6,097 nt of DNA, taken from Fidelibacterota bacterium (GTDB lineage Bacteria; Fidelibacterota; Marinisomatia; Marinisomatales; UBA1611). The notes beneath the pieces were generated by a model. That model searched no databases and was not told where the DNA came from. It was given only the letters and a program-made list of their open reading frames with translations. Of this stretch, positions 1-6,097 are shown in pieces (position 1 is the stretch's first letter; each line of letters starts with the position of its first letter). The stretch covers positions 1 to 6,097 of the forward strand of contig PBCV01000036.1 of NCBI GenBank assembly GCA_002717915.1. The letters run 5' to 3'. The translations under genes were made by a program, and so were the position numbers.

Positions 1-2945
1 ACCAATAGCGTACCATCGGTGGCATTTGTAATGGTTTCATCATTTTCCAAGGTGATACCATCGGTGCTAGTAACACTTAAACTGGTCCCAATTATAGTTG
101 TAAATGTCCCAGCTGCTGGTGTTGTACCGCCAATAATACTATTATTTATAGTACCGCCTGAAACCGTTAGGTCATCGGCAACATATGTATCCGTTACAGC
201 AGTCCCCTGCCATGTTCCTGAAGAAACGGTTCCCACTTCATCAATGGCATCGTCATTTGATGTCGTAATAACTGTACCTGTTACATTTGGCAGAGTAATT
301 GTACGATCAGCTGTAGGATCTACAAGTGACAGTGTGGTTTCATAATCATTAATTGAACTACCTTCCATCACCAAGGGCGATGAACCTTGCAGTGTCCCTA
401 ATCTGGTTGCTTCTAGGCCTGTTAAATCGGATCCATCACCGATAAACGCATTCGCTGTTATGGTACCTGTCGTTGTCAGGTTATCATTACCAAAAGAGAC
501 CGCGTCTGATCCGGACGCAATGGTACCATCACTCAAGGTAAGATTACCAATAGAAGATCCTGATGCCAGTGTAGCTACTCCAGAACTGAACGTACCAGTG
601 GTAGATAGATTTTCATTTCCAAATGAAATTGTCCCTTCTGAATCTGTGATACTCCCGCTTGCCAGTGTCAGCGTTCCATCAATACTTGCTGCATCTCCTA
701 CTGTTAAATCATCCGTAGATGTGAACTGCTCGGCAGAAACAGTGCCAGATGCTGTCACATTACCCGTTACAGTCTGGGCTCCTGATGCTAATGTACCGCT
801 TGTTGTCAAATTCTCATCACCAAAGGATATGGAACCGCTGGAATCCGTGATATTCCCGCTTGCCAGTGTCAACGTTCCATCAATACTTGCTTCATCTGCT
901 ATAGTCAAATCATCCGTAGATGTGAGTTGCTCGGCAGAAACAGTGCCAGATGCTGTCACATTACCCGTTACAGTCTGGGCTCCTGATACTAATGTACCGC
1001 TTGTTGTCAAATTCTCATCTCCAAAAGAAATTGATCCGCCTGAGTCTGTGATGGAGCCATCCGCTAAGGTCAGGTTCCCTACGGTCGAACCTGTAGTAAG
1101 TGTAGCTATCCCGCTACTTAGCGTTCCGGTTGTAGATAAGTTCTCATCTCCAAAAGAAATCGTTCCACTTGAATCTGTGATGGAACCATCCGCTAAGGTC
1201 AAATTGCCAATGGTTGAACCTGTTTCCGCACTTAGAGTCCCCGTTGTAGATAGGTTCTCATCTCCAAAAGAAATCGTTCCACTTGAATCTGTGATGGAAC
1301 CATCTGCTAAGGTCAAATTGCCAATGGTTGAACCTGTTTCCGCACTTAGAGTCCCCGTTGTAGTTAGATTCTCATCTCCAAAAGAAATTGATCCGCCTGA
1401 ATCTGTGATGGAGCCATCCTCCAGAGTCAAATTGCCAATGATTGAACCTGTTTCCGCACTAAGAGTCCCCGTTGTAGATAGGTTCTCATCTCCAAAGGAA
1501 ATGGTTCCGCCTGAGTCTGTGATGGAACCATCCGCTAAGGTAAGATTCCCCAACGTGGATCCAGTTCCTGCACTTAGGGTTCCAGTTGTAGATAGATTCT
1601 CATCACCGAACGAAATGGCTCCTCCATCGTCCGTAATTGATCCACTGTTTAGGGTCATACTACCAACATAGGCCCGGGATGATGCATTAAGTTCCGTAAA
1701 GCTGCCTGTAGTTGGAGAAGTAGAACCAATAGTGGTTCCATCAATTGAGCCGCCATCAAAATCTATATTATCATTATTTTGGGTCGCAATCGTACCCAAT
1801 CCTAAGGATGCCCTGGCAGTGGAGTCACTTTCTACGGTCCAGTCGGTTCCATCAGATACAATAAAATTCCCGTCACCTTGTTCCAGGCTGGATATGGTTT
1901 CAAGATTTTCGTCTGAATCTTGTTTCGTGTCTATATAGGCCTTGATTGATTGTTGTGTTGCAAGGTGTGTTTCCGAATCTGAAACCATGTCATCTTCATC
2001 CAGTACAGCACCGCCCGTAAGGGCTGAAGCAACAATTGTTCCAGCTACTATAAGTGTATCCGGCGATAGGGTTATGAGGTCAGTATCATCTTTATGCCCA
2101 AGGACTGCTCCATCTATTATGATTGTGCTATCCAGCACAACAGAAGAACCTTCAGCCGGGACTATATTAATTTCGCCATCAGTGGTAATAATATTTATAT
2201 CGCCATCACCAGCAATAATATCATCCGCTTTAATCGCAGTTGGAATGCCCCATTCCCCTGAACCATCACCATCTGATATCCAGGCCTGACCTTCAGTCCC
2301 CTGTGAAGTAATTCCATATTCCACCTTACTGGCTGAGAGAATACCATCTTCCACAAGGTCTGTCAGGTTCGAATCCAATTGCTGATAAATTGAAAGTGTA
2401 TCATATAGGTCAGAACTGGTTGTATAGTTTTCAAGGGAATCTTTTAAAACATATACATCCAGATCAGGAAGATCTAAAAGATCATCATAATCAGCGGTTC
2501 TTGCGTATCCTGATGTGTCTGATAGAATAGAATAAAATACAGATGTTAGTAACTGTCGAGGTGAGAGTATGGACCCTTCAACAGTGAGTTCAAGATAGGC
2601 TTCTTGAGGAATAGCTGTAAAAGGATTTGTATTGCCCAGGACTGTGCTAATTATACCATTAGTTACAGTGATATATTGACTCTCTGACCATAATGAATCC
2701 CCTCCATCCGCAGTATCGTATACCTTGAATAATATTTCATAACTGCCGTTTTCAGTAGGGGTTCCATCAGCTTTGGTAATTAATCCCTGATAAGAAATAC
2801 GCCTTGGCACTGACTCAGTTCTATTTTGGATAATCGTATTGATGGGTTCTTCTGCATTTTTATTTTTTTGAGTTTCTTGACCAAATCTATTTTGACCAAA
2901 AACTGTAGCAATTAGCAGAATGAGCATGAATGTGAATTTCTTCAT
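1..2945 (-). CDS. Large secreted repeat protein, fibre/adhesin-like, 3' end cut by window edge
   Basis: The frame is open from ATG at 2945-2943 to the window edge: 981 complete codons (down to position 3) and no stop. The start is set by a strong Shine-Dalgarno 5 nt upstream. Residues 1-18 (MKKFTFMLILLIATVFGQ) are a signal peptide. Residues 47-110 form a module (RISYQGLITKADGTP, then FKVYD and SLWSE) that I recognise as common at the start of long FCB-group surface proteins with tail-fibre-like C-termini. Residues 327-342 (HLATQQSIKAYID) and 359-389 (ending TARASLGLGTIATQ) resemble phage tail-fibre repeats. Residues 393-421 hold a GGSIDGTTIGSTSPTTGSFT module, echoed near residues 947-965. Residues 427-847 carry nine SFGDENL-type repeats, probably a beta-solenoid or trimeric fibre. 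Residues 836-893 contain GDGSDLTGL and ADRTITLPNVTGTV. A C-terminal chaperone or anchor domain would lie beyond the window. Function is inferred; adhesin, appendage or phage-derived fibre are all possible. Confidence 0.85.
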   Translation of the reverse strand, partial: MKKFTFMLILLIATVFGQNRFGQETQKNKNAEEPINTIIQNRTESVPRRISYQGLITKADGTPTENGSYEILFKVYDTADGGDSLWSESQYITVTNGIISTVLGNTNPFTAIPQEAYLELTVEGSILSPRQLLTSVFYSILSDTSGYARTADYDDLLDLPDLDVYVLKDSLENYTTSSDLYDTLSIYQQLDSNLTDLVEDGILSASKVEYGITSQGTEGQAWISDGDGSGEWGIPTAIKADDIIAGDGDINIITTDGEINIVPAEGSSVVLDSTIIIDGAVLGHKDDTDLITLSPDTLIVAGTIVASALTGGAVLDEDDMVSDSETHLATQQSIKAYIDTKQDSDENLETISSLEQGDGNFIVSDGTDWTVESDSTARASLGLGTIATQNNDNIDFDGGSIDGTTIGSTSPTTGSFTELNASSRAYVGSMTLNSGSITDDGGAISFGDENLSTTGTLSAGTGSTLGNLTLADGSITDSGGTISFGDENLSTTGTLSAETGSIIGNLTLEDGSITDSGGSISFGDENLTTTGTLSAETGSTIGNLTLADGSITDSSGTISFGDENLSTTGTLSAETGSTIGNLTLADGSITDSSGTISFGDENLSTTGTLSSGIATLTTGSTVGNLTLADGSITDSGGSISFGDENLTTSGTLVSGAQTVTGNVTASGTVSAEQLTSTDDLTIADEASIDGTLTLASGNITDSSGSISFGDENLTTSGTLASGAQTVTGNVTASGTVSAEQFTSTDDLTVGDAASIDGTLTLASGSITDSEGTISFGNENLSTTGTFSSGVATLASGSSIGNLTLSDGTIASGSDAVSFGNDNLTTTGTITANAFIGDGSDLTGLEATRLGTLQGSSPLVMEGSSINDYETTLSLVDPTADRTITLPNVTGTVITTSNDDAIDEVGTVSSGTWQGTAVTDTYVADDLTVSGGTINNSIIGGTTPAAGTFTTIIGTSLSVTSTDGITLENDETITNATDGTLL
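610..1011 (-). repeat. Tandem pair of long 201-bp units (67 residues each)
   Basis: Units 610-810 and 811-1011 encode the long repeat type, in which an extra stretch (SGAQTVTGNVTASGTVSAEQ and then STDDLT) is present between GTL and the GTLTLASG segment. Positions 727-786 are identical to 928-987 (60 bp), and 788-810 are identical to 989-1011. The start of the unit (about 610-655 against 811-856) is much less conserved, so similarity is concentrated in the inserted segment. Confidence 0.9.
1141..1368 (-). repeat. Near-identical tandem pair of 114-bp units
   Basis: Units 1141-1254 and 1255-1368 differ at only three positions by my alignment: one in the ccatc(c/t)gct segment and two in the last six bases. 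The other 114-bp units in the array are clearly more diverged. This indicates a recent tandem duplication, or recombination or gene conversion between repeats, and marks the segment as likely variable in copy number. Confidence 0.9.
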
Positions 2946-2950
2946 GATAA

Positions 2951-2956
2951 TCTCCT
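2951..2956 (-). promoter_or_regulatory. Shine-Dalgarno for the repeat protein, in the 51-bp gap after the PKD-like gene
   Basis: On the minus strand AGGAGA lies 5 nt before ATG at 2945, an optimal ribosome binding site that fixes this start. The 51-bp gap (2946-2996) contains a T8 tract just after the upstream stop but no GC-rich hairpin before it and no convincing promoter. Co-transcription with the PKD-like gene is therefore likely. Confidence 0.8.
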
Positions 2957-2996
2957 GTTGTGCATTAACACATTAGTTTGAATTTGAAAAAAAATA

Positions 2997-4175
2997 TTAA
3001 GGATCATGTGGAAACCCCGGTGGTTGTTCTGGTGGCTCTTCAGAATCCTGTAAGAATACTTTATCTACCAACAGATACATTGCTCCTAACATGAGTGGGT
3101 ATTTCCCCAGAGCAATCCAGCGATCATTTTTCATCCTAAATCGGTCTGCGGTGGAAATTTGCTTTTTAAATCTTTTATCACTCAGAATTTTTGAAACGGA
3201 AGCACGTAGGTCAGGTTCTAAACCATAAACACCGGATTTGCTTATAATGCTATATGGATTTGATACAACCTCATTGTCAATCCACTGGTTAAAATTTTCA
3301 GGTTCAAATATTCTTATGGAAAGGGCATCAGCAGCGTCTGGAAAGCCCCAGGAAAGCACATACGCTGCATCAAGTATCTGGGCATTCTTGGAAGCACACG
3401 AATCTGTAATACAATCAAAGTCGTAGTCTTTTGGTAATTCATCAGGCTTTAAGTTTTTATTTAAGTATACTATATAATCAAACCCAAGAACCTGAATTTG
3501 ATCCATAATAATGCTGTTTATGATTTGAACGTCAACCGGAATTATTTCACCCTGTGTAAGGCCCTGAATTAAAATACCAGATCCTCCTTCTTCAACAATT
3601 ACCGAGTCTGAATCAGAGAGTGTAAGAGTAAGAGAATCCACAATAACATCTGATGTGTCAACTATGATTTCAGGTGGTGCAGTAGGATCAAAATATTCGA
3701 CAATCAGTGTATCCGCGTCTTCAAATCCAATACGATCTCTAACCTTTAAGATAACTTCTAATTTTGTACCGGGAACATTTTCTGCCAACTTGACATCCAG
3801 GACCTGTTTATTTGTTTGTACGCTTTTTAAATATTTACTGCCATATGTTTCAACAGAGAGTTCTGAAGAAAAATCATTTTCACTATTTAGGGCAAGCCCG
3901 GGAGCAAAGATCCACTGGTATTTTAATTTTGATCCATTACTTATAAATGACCGTGAAGCATCTAAAAATATTGATCCTTTGGATTGAGTTTTTATATCCA
4001 GGCCTGCATCAGCAACGGGTCTGTTATTTCCATGGCTGAAAAGGTCACTCTGTCCAAAAAGTACTGCTGTCGATATTATACTGATAAGAAATATCCCATA
4101 TAATAATCTTTTCATTCTCATGGACGAAGAGATTGAATTCTTTTTGATAAATATTTGTATTCGTTGTTGATCCAT
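2997..4175 (-). CDS. Secreted PKD-like domain protein of unknown function
   Basis: A 392-residue protein that I do not recognise as a named family. A hydrophobic signal segment at about residues 23-40 (LLYGIFLISIISTAVLF) ends in GQ. The chosen start gives an 18-residue N-terminal extension (MDQQRIQIFIKKNSISSS). Met19 or Met21 (codons at 4121 and 4115) would give a more typical signal peptide (MRMKRLLYGIF...) but have no better Shine-Dalgarno; AGGGG lies 12 nt before the upstream ATG. Residues 52-162 look like a PKD/Ig-like fold: RPVADAGLD, LDASRSF, LKYQWIF, then a VILKVRDR...DADTLIVEYFDP ending. Residues 171-197 are Asp/Ser/Val-rich, a likely linker. The rest (about 205-375) has a CX4C pair (Cys255, Cys260) and a hydrophobic stretch (359-370). 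The tail is acidic and Pro-rich (EEPPEQPPGFPHDP). It is probably periplasmic or surface-exposed, and lies 51 bp before the repeat protein, with which it probably forms an operon. Confidence 0.8.
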   Translation of the reverse strand: MDQQRIQIFIKKNSISSSMRMKRLLYGIFLISIISTAVLFGQSDLFSHGNNRPVADAGLDIKTQSKGSIFLDASRSFISNGSKLKYQWIFAPGLALNSENDFSSELSVETYGSKYLKSVQTNKQVLDVKLAENVPGTKLEVILKVRDRIGFEDADTLIVEYFDPTAPPEIIVDTSDVIVDSLTLTLSDSDSVIVEEGGSGILIQGLTQGEIIPVDVQIINSIIMDQIQVLGFDYIVYLNKNLKPDELPKDYDFDCITDSCASKNAQILDAAYVLSWGFPDAADALSIRIFEPENFNQWIDNEVVSNPYSIISKSGVYGLEPDLRASVSKILSDKRFKKQISTADRFRMKNDRWIALGKYPLMLGAMYLLVDKVFLQDSEEPPEQPPGFPHDP

Positions 4176-4214
4176 TAGAACCTGTATCCCCTAAACTTAT
4201 TGAATGGGTTAATA

Positions 4215-4220
4215 ATTATA
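4215..4220 (-). promoter_or_regulatory. Candidate -10 box upstream of the PKD-like gene
   Basis: The minus strand reads TATAAT exactly, within CACAATATAATTATT, 39 nt before the ATG at 4175. Transcription would start near 4208. No acceptable -35 hexamer lies 16-19 nt upstream, which would fit an activator-dependent promoter. A weaker alternative is TTGACT (4282-4287) with TACTTT (4260-4265) 16 nt downstream, on the same strand. Assignment is by eye, and promoter rules in this lineage may differ from the sigma-70 consensus. Confidence 0.4.
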
Positions 4221-4221
4221 T

Positions 4222-4255
4222 TGTGAGCCACAGCACACATATGATGTACATCACA
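4222..4255 (-). promoter_or_regulatory. Two tandem CRP/FNR-like operator candidates
   Basis: On the minus strand, TGTGATGTACATCATA (4255-4240) and TGTGCTGTGGCTCACA (4237-4222) each match the TGTGA-N6-TCACA pattern of CRP-family sites except for one base in the conserved arms. They are 18 bp apart centre to centre. The first contains a perfect 12-bp palindrome, TGATGTACATCA (4242-4253). The distal site is centred about 40 bp upstream of the predicted start of transcription, close to the -41.5 of class II activator sites. The proximal site abuts the -10 box and would more naturally repress. The regulator is not in the window. Confidence 0.4.
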
Positions 4256-4298
4256 CCGTAAAGTAGGTCGACCAGTTAGTGAGTCAACAAGTGTGCTC

Positions 4299-5984
4299 CT
4301 ATGTGTCATTAGAGATCACTGTAGGTGTAATGAAGATTAGTAGCTCCCGCTGCTCTCTGTTTTTATTACTGTAATTAAATAACATTTTTACCAGTGGGAT
4401 ATCGCCCAGTATCGGGACCTTGGAAGCAATTTTCTGGTCCGTATCAAAGATCAGCCCTCCAATTAATAATGTTTCCCCATTATTGACCCTTACTGTTGTA
4501 TTCGTGGATCGTGTAGAGATCATAGGACGCTGGTCTTTCCCTACAAACCCTATAATGGCTTGAACCACTGCATCAATTTTCATACTTATAATTTTTTCTT
4601 CATTGACCCGTGGCAATACATCCAATGAAACATTGACATGCTGGTCTTCATAGGTATAAGGATTTGTTCCAAAAACACTTCCTTCACCCTGTGGGACAAG
4701 GAGCGGAATCGTAGTTCCAACCACAATATTTGCTGGGGAATTATTCATGGTGGTCACCTGGGGTTCCTGCAATAATTTTGTACTGCCATCATTGGCTAGT
4801 AGAGATAGTATGGCAGAAACAACAGGCTTACTTAGAGTAGCAAAGTTCATCGTTTGATCCCCGATCATTAAGTAACCTAAATCGAAGGACTGTGATGTAT
4901 CCGGATTTCCGCTGTTGATGATGCTCATACTCTCTCGCAGATCCCAGTTAATGCCTATGATCTCATCATGCTTCAATGTTGTTTCTATAAACTTAACTGC
5001 AATATTAATTTGGGCACTTCTTACATCCAGTGATCGAATAACGCCTTCAATAAGAGCAAAATTTGAAACGTAATCAGTTACCATTAAGATATCCTTTTCT
5101 CCTGGCTCTACATTGGTTGATGCCGTTGATGAAAGTGCTTTTATTTTACCCCTGGATGTAAGCACTTCCTGCACTGCTTCAGATATCATGGTTCCTGTGA
5201 TATAATTGAGTCGAAACATGCGGGTCATTAATTCACCACTCATGGTCTGTTCCGATGTCATAGGTTGTACTACAATGATATTATCCTGCATGAACCATTC
5301 AAAACTATTTACATGAAGGATCGCATCCAGGGCAGTCTCTAAAGAAACGTCATCCAGAGCCACCGTAACTCTTCCTTGAACATCTTCTCCCATGATCAGG
5401 TTTAAATTATCCTGGGAGACAAGCATGCGGATGACATTGACTAGTTTTGCTTCTTGAAAATTCAAACTTATTCGGGTTGGTGGCAGACGTTTATTGGATG
5501 CTAAATATTTATTCTTACTCTTTTTTGTTTTAGTCTTCTCCCAAGTAACCTTGAGCTTATGTTTTTTTGTTTTACCCTTTGCCGGTACAAGTTTTATTTT
5601 GTATTCAGGCACTCGGGTAAAATCCATTTTTACAGTAATCCTTTCTTTGATCTCTTTTTGATTATCATTTCGAGGAATACTTACTGAATATTGGTAGAGC
5701 GGGTTTTGATCTGTTTTTTTCGTGAAATTCCCCTTGTTCCATTTAACATTTTTTAACAAGAGATTTACACTAGGTGGGGCAAAAGTTTCATTTGTAACAT
5801 AATCAAAATTCGCAGCGCTGAATTCCATAACAAGTGAATATGATTTGTCTTCTTCAGAAATATATATGTCCAGAAGTTCCGGGGCTTTGGGAAAAAGGTC
5901 ATACATGTAAGACCTTTGCCCCAGACTGGCAGCTATGAGAAAGAGACATAAAAAGTGTTTTGGTATGTGTAATGAGTATTTCAT
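4299..5984 (-). CDS. pilQ: PilQ-type outer-membrane secretin
   Basis: A 561-residue secretin, expected to form the multimeric outer-membrane channel of a type IV pilus or related type II secretion machine. Residues 1-23 are a signal peptide ending SLGQ, with no lipobox. About 36-135 looks like a divergent AMIN-type domain (LLDIYIS...SYSLVMEFSA), which in PilQ proteins binds peptidoglycan. A very basic linker follows (about 136-160). Residues 171-242 are the N0/STN domain (ISLNFQEAKLVNVIRML...VTVALDDVSLETALDAIL). About 254-322 is an N1-type ring domain (FRLNYITGTMISEAVQEVL). About 325-557 is the secretin core, with LLQEPQVTTMNNSPANIVVG, VNNGETLLIGGL, VPILGDIPLVKMLF and ELLIFITPTVI. Length is at the short end for PilQ: one N-terminal AMIN-like domain and apparently one N1 domain. 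ATG directly follows the TAA of the upstream gene with no clear Shine-Dalgarno, implying translational coupling. The symbol is by domain layout; a GspD-like role is not excluded. Confidence 0.9.
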   Translation of the reverse strand: MKYSLHIPKHFLCLFLIAASLGQRSYMYDLFPKAPELLDIYISEEDKSYSLVMEFSAANFDYVTNETFAPPSVNLLLKNVKWNKGNFTKKTDQNPLYQYSVSIPRNDNQKEIKERITVKMDFTRVPEYKIKLVPAKGKTKKHKLKVTWEKTKTKKSKNKYLASNKRLPPTRISLNFQEAKLVNVIRMLVSQDNLNLIMGEDVQGRVTVALDDVSLETALDAILHVNSFEWFMQDNIIVVQPMTSEQTMSGELMTRMFRLNYITGTMISEAVQEVLTSRGKIKALSSTASTNVEPGEKDILMVTDYVSNFALIEGVIRSLDVRSAQINIAVKFIETTLKHDEIIGINWDLRESMSIINSGNPDTSQSFDLGYLMIGDQTMNFATLSKPVVSAILSLLANDGSTKLLQEPQVTTMNNSPANIVVGTTIPLLVPQGEGSVFGTNPYTYEDQHVNVSLDVLPRVNEEKIISMKIDAVVQAIIGFVGKDQRPMISTRSTNTTVRVNNGETLLIGGLIFDTDQKIASKVPILGDIPLVKMLFNYSNKNREQRELLIFITPTVISNDT

Positions 5985-6097
5985 TTATTCTTGTAGTTTA
6001 AGGGTTACGCGGTATTCATTTCTTTGCAATACCACCTGGTTGTAAGTGATTTTAGTCACTTTAAAACCTCTCACACGGGTCCTCTCATGGACTATTT
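5985..6097 (-). CDS. C-terminal end of a probable PilP-like pilus assembly protein
   Basis: The last 36 codons and the TAA stop (5985-5987) of a gene that starts outside the window. The visible residues include RVRGFKVTKITYNQVVLQRN and end YRVTLKLQE. The pattern 'G-(F/Y)-x-V-x-x-I-x-x-x-x-V-V-L-x-x-x-x-x-x-V-x-L-x-L' resembles the end of the beta domain of PilP/GspC proteins, the periplasmic partners that contact secretins. The stop is immediately followed by the ATG of the secretin gene, and in many bacteria pilP is directly upstream of pilQ, which supports the call. The fragment is short, so the family assignment is tentative; that it is coding is well supported by frame and junction. Confidence 0.6.
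   Translation of the reverse strand, partial: IVHERTRVRGFKVTKITYNQVVLQRNEYRVTLKLQE

Larger units (their letters stand above)
481..1610 (-). repeat. Nine-copy in-frame repeat array within the fibre-like gene
   Basis: The recurring element encodes approximately SFG(D/N)(E/D)NL(S/T)T(T/S)GT and is usually preceded by GSITDSGGTI. Its DNA anchor (plus-strand ttctcatctcc-like) begins at 481, 610, 811, 1012, 1141, 1255, 1369, 1483 and 1597. The spacings are 129, 201, 201, 129, 114, 114, 114 and 114 bp, all multiples of three. At protein level the motif Phe falls at residues 446, 484, 522, 560, 598, 641, 708, 775 and 818. A constant core is thus separated by linkers of three sizes (units of 38, 43 and 67 residues). 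The regular Thr/Ser/Gly/Asn/Asp composition with alternating hydrophobics suggests a beta-helix or stacked beta fibre; the fold is inferred. Confidence 0.92.

Noticed and set aside
481..1610. CRISPR-like array
   Set aside because: The regularly spaced repeats are in-frame coding units with degenerate similarity throughout, not identical direct repeats separated by unique spacers.
460..1671. 403-residue plus-strand open frame with its own apparent repeats
   Set aside because: It lies exactly opposite the repeat array; its periodicity is a by-product of the minus-strand repeats and their biased composition. It has no signal peptide or credible family motif, and the minus frame has signal peptide, Shine-Dalgarno and recognisable modules.
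19..2289. Further plus-strand open frames (19-345, 1732-1938, 1942-2289)
   Set aside because: All are antisense to the continuous minus-strand frame, with Ser/Val/Pro-rich compositions typical of shadows of Thr/Gly/Asp-rich coding DNA.
2985..3020. Possible intrinsic terminator after the PKD-like gene (T8 tract on the minus strand)
   Set aside because: There is no stable GC-rich hairpin before the T tract; the 4-bp TGTG/CACA inverted repeat at 2959-2972 lies after it and is too short.
3238..3987. Plus-strand open frames at 3238-3426 and 3655-3987
   Set aside because: They are antisense to the PKD-like gene and have no motif or ribosome site to support them.
4232..4297. 7-bp inverted repeat agcacac / gtgtgct (4232-4238 and 4291-4297) and the ggtcgacc palindrome (4266-4273)
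   Set aside because: The arms are short with a 52-nt loop, and an 8-bp palindrome is expected by chance; neither makes a terminator or a convincing operator on its own.

Overview
All genes in this window lie on the minus strand, so the map reads from high to low coordinates: the end of a PilP-like gene (5985-6097), a PilQ-type secretin (4299-5984), a 123-bp intergenic region with promoter-like elements (4176-4298), a secreted PKD-like protein of unknown function (2997-4175), and the first 981 codons of a very long repetitive surface or fibre-like protein (2945 down to the window edge, no stop reached). No RNA gene, insertion sequence, CRISPR array or integrase is visible. The plus-strand open frames are shadows.

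The organism is probably a marine or aquatic Gram-negative of the FCB group, possibly Candidatus Marinimicrobia (SAR406)-like. This is an inference. It rests on the outer-membrane secretin, AT-leaning DNA, three predicted signal peptides that all end in Gly-Gln (the Q-at-+1 habit of Bacteroidetes-type signal peptidase substrates), and the style of the repeat protein. That protein has an N-terminal ISYQG...FKVYD module followed by GSITDSGG / SFGDENL / TTGTL repeats. No taxonomic marker gene is present.

The two upstream genes look like the distal end of a type IV pilus (or related type II secretion) assembly operon. A PilP-like C-terminus is followed immediately (TAA-ATG) by a PilQ-like secretin with AMIN-like, N0, N1 and secretin domains. 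A probable separate transcription unit follows: a perfect TATAAT without a good -35 box, preceded by two tandem CRP/FNR-like half-site pairs. It would transcribe the PKD-like secreted protein and, 51 bp later behind a strong Shine-Dalgarno, the repeat protein.

The repeat protein is the most notable object. Nine copies of an SFGDENL-type motif are spaced by exactly 38, 43 or 67 residues. Two neighbouring units are 111/114 identical in DNA. A run of 421 residues contains no Lys, Arg, His, Cys, Trp, Tyr or Pro. Flanking modules resemble bacteriophage tail-fibre segments. Its likely role is an extracellular fibre or adhesin. A functional link to the neighbouring secretin is possible but rests only on proximity.
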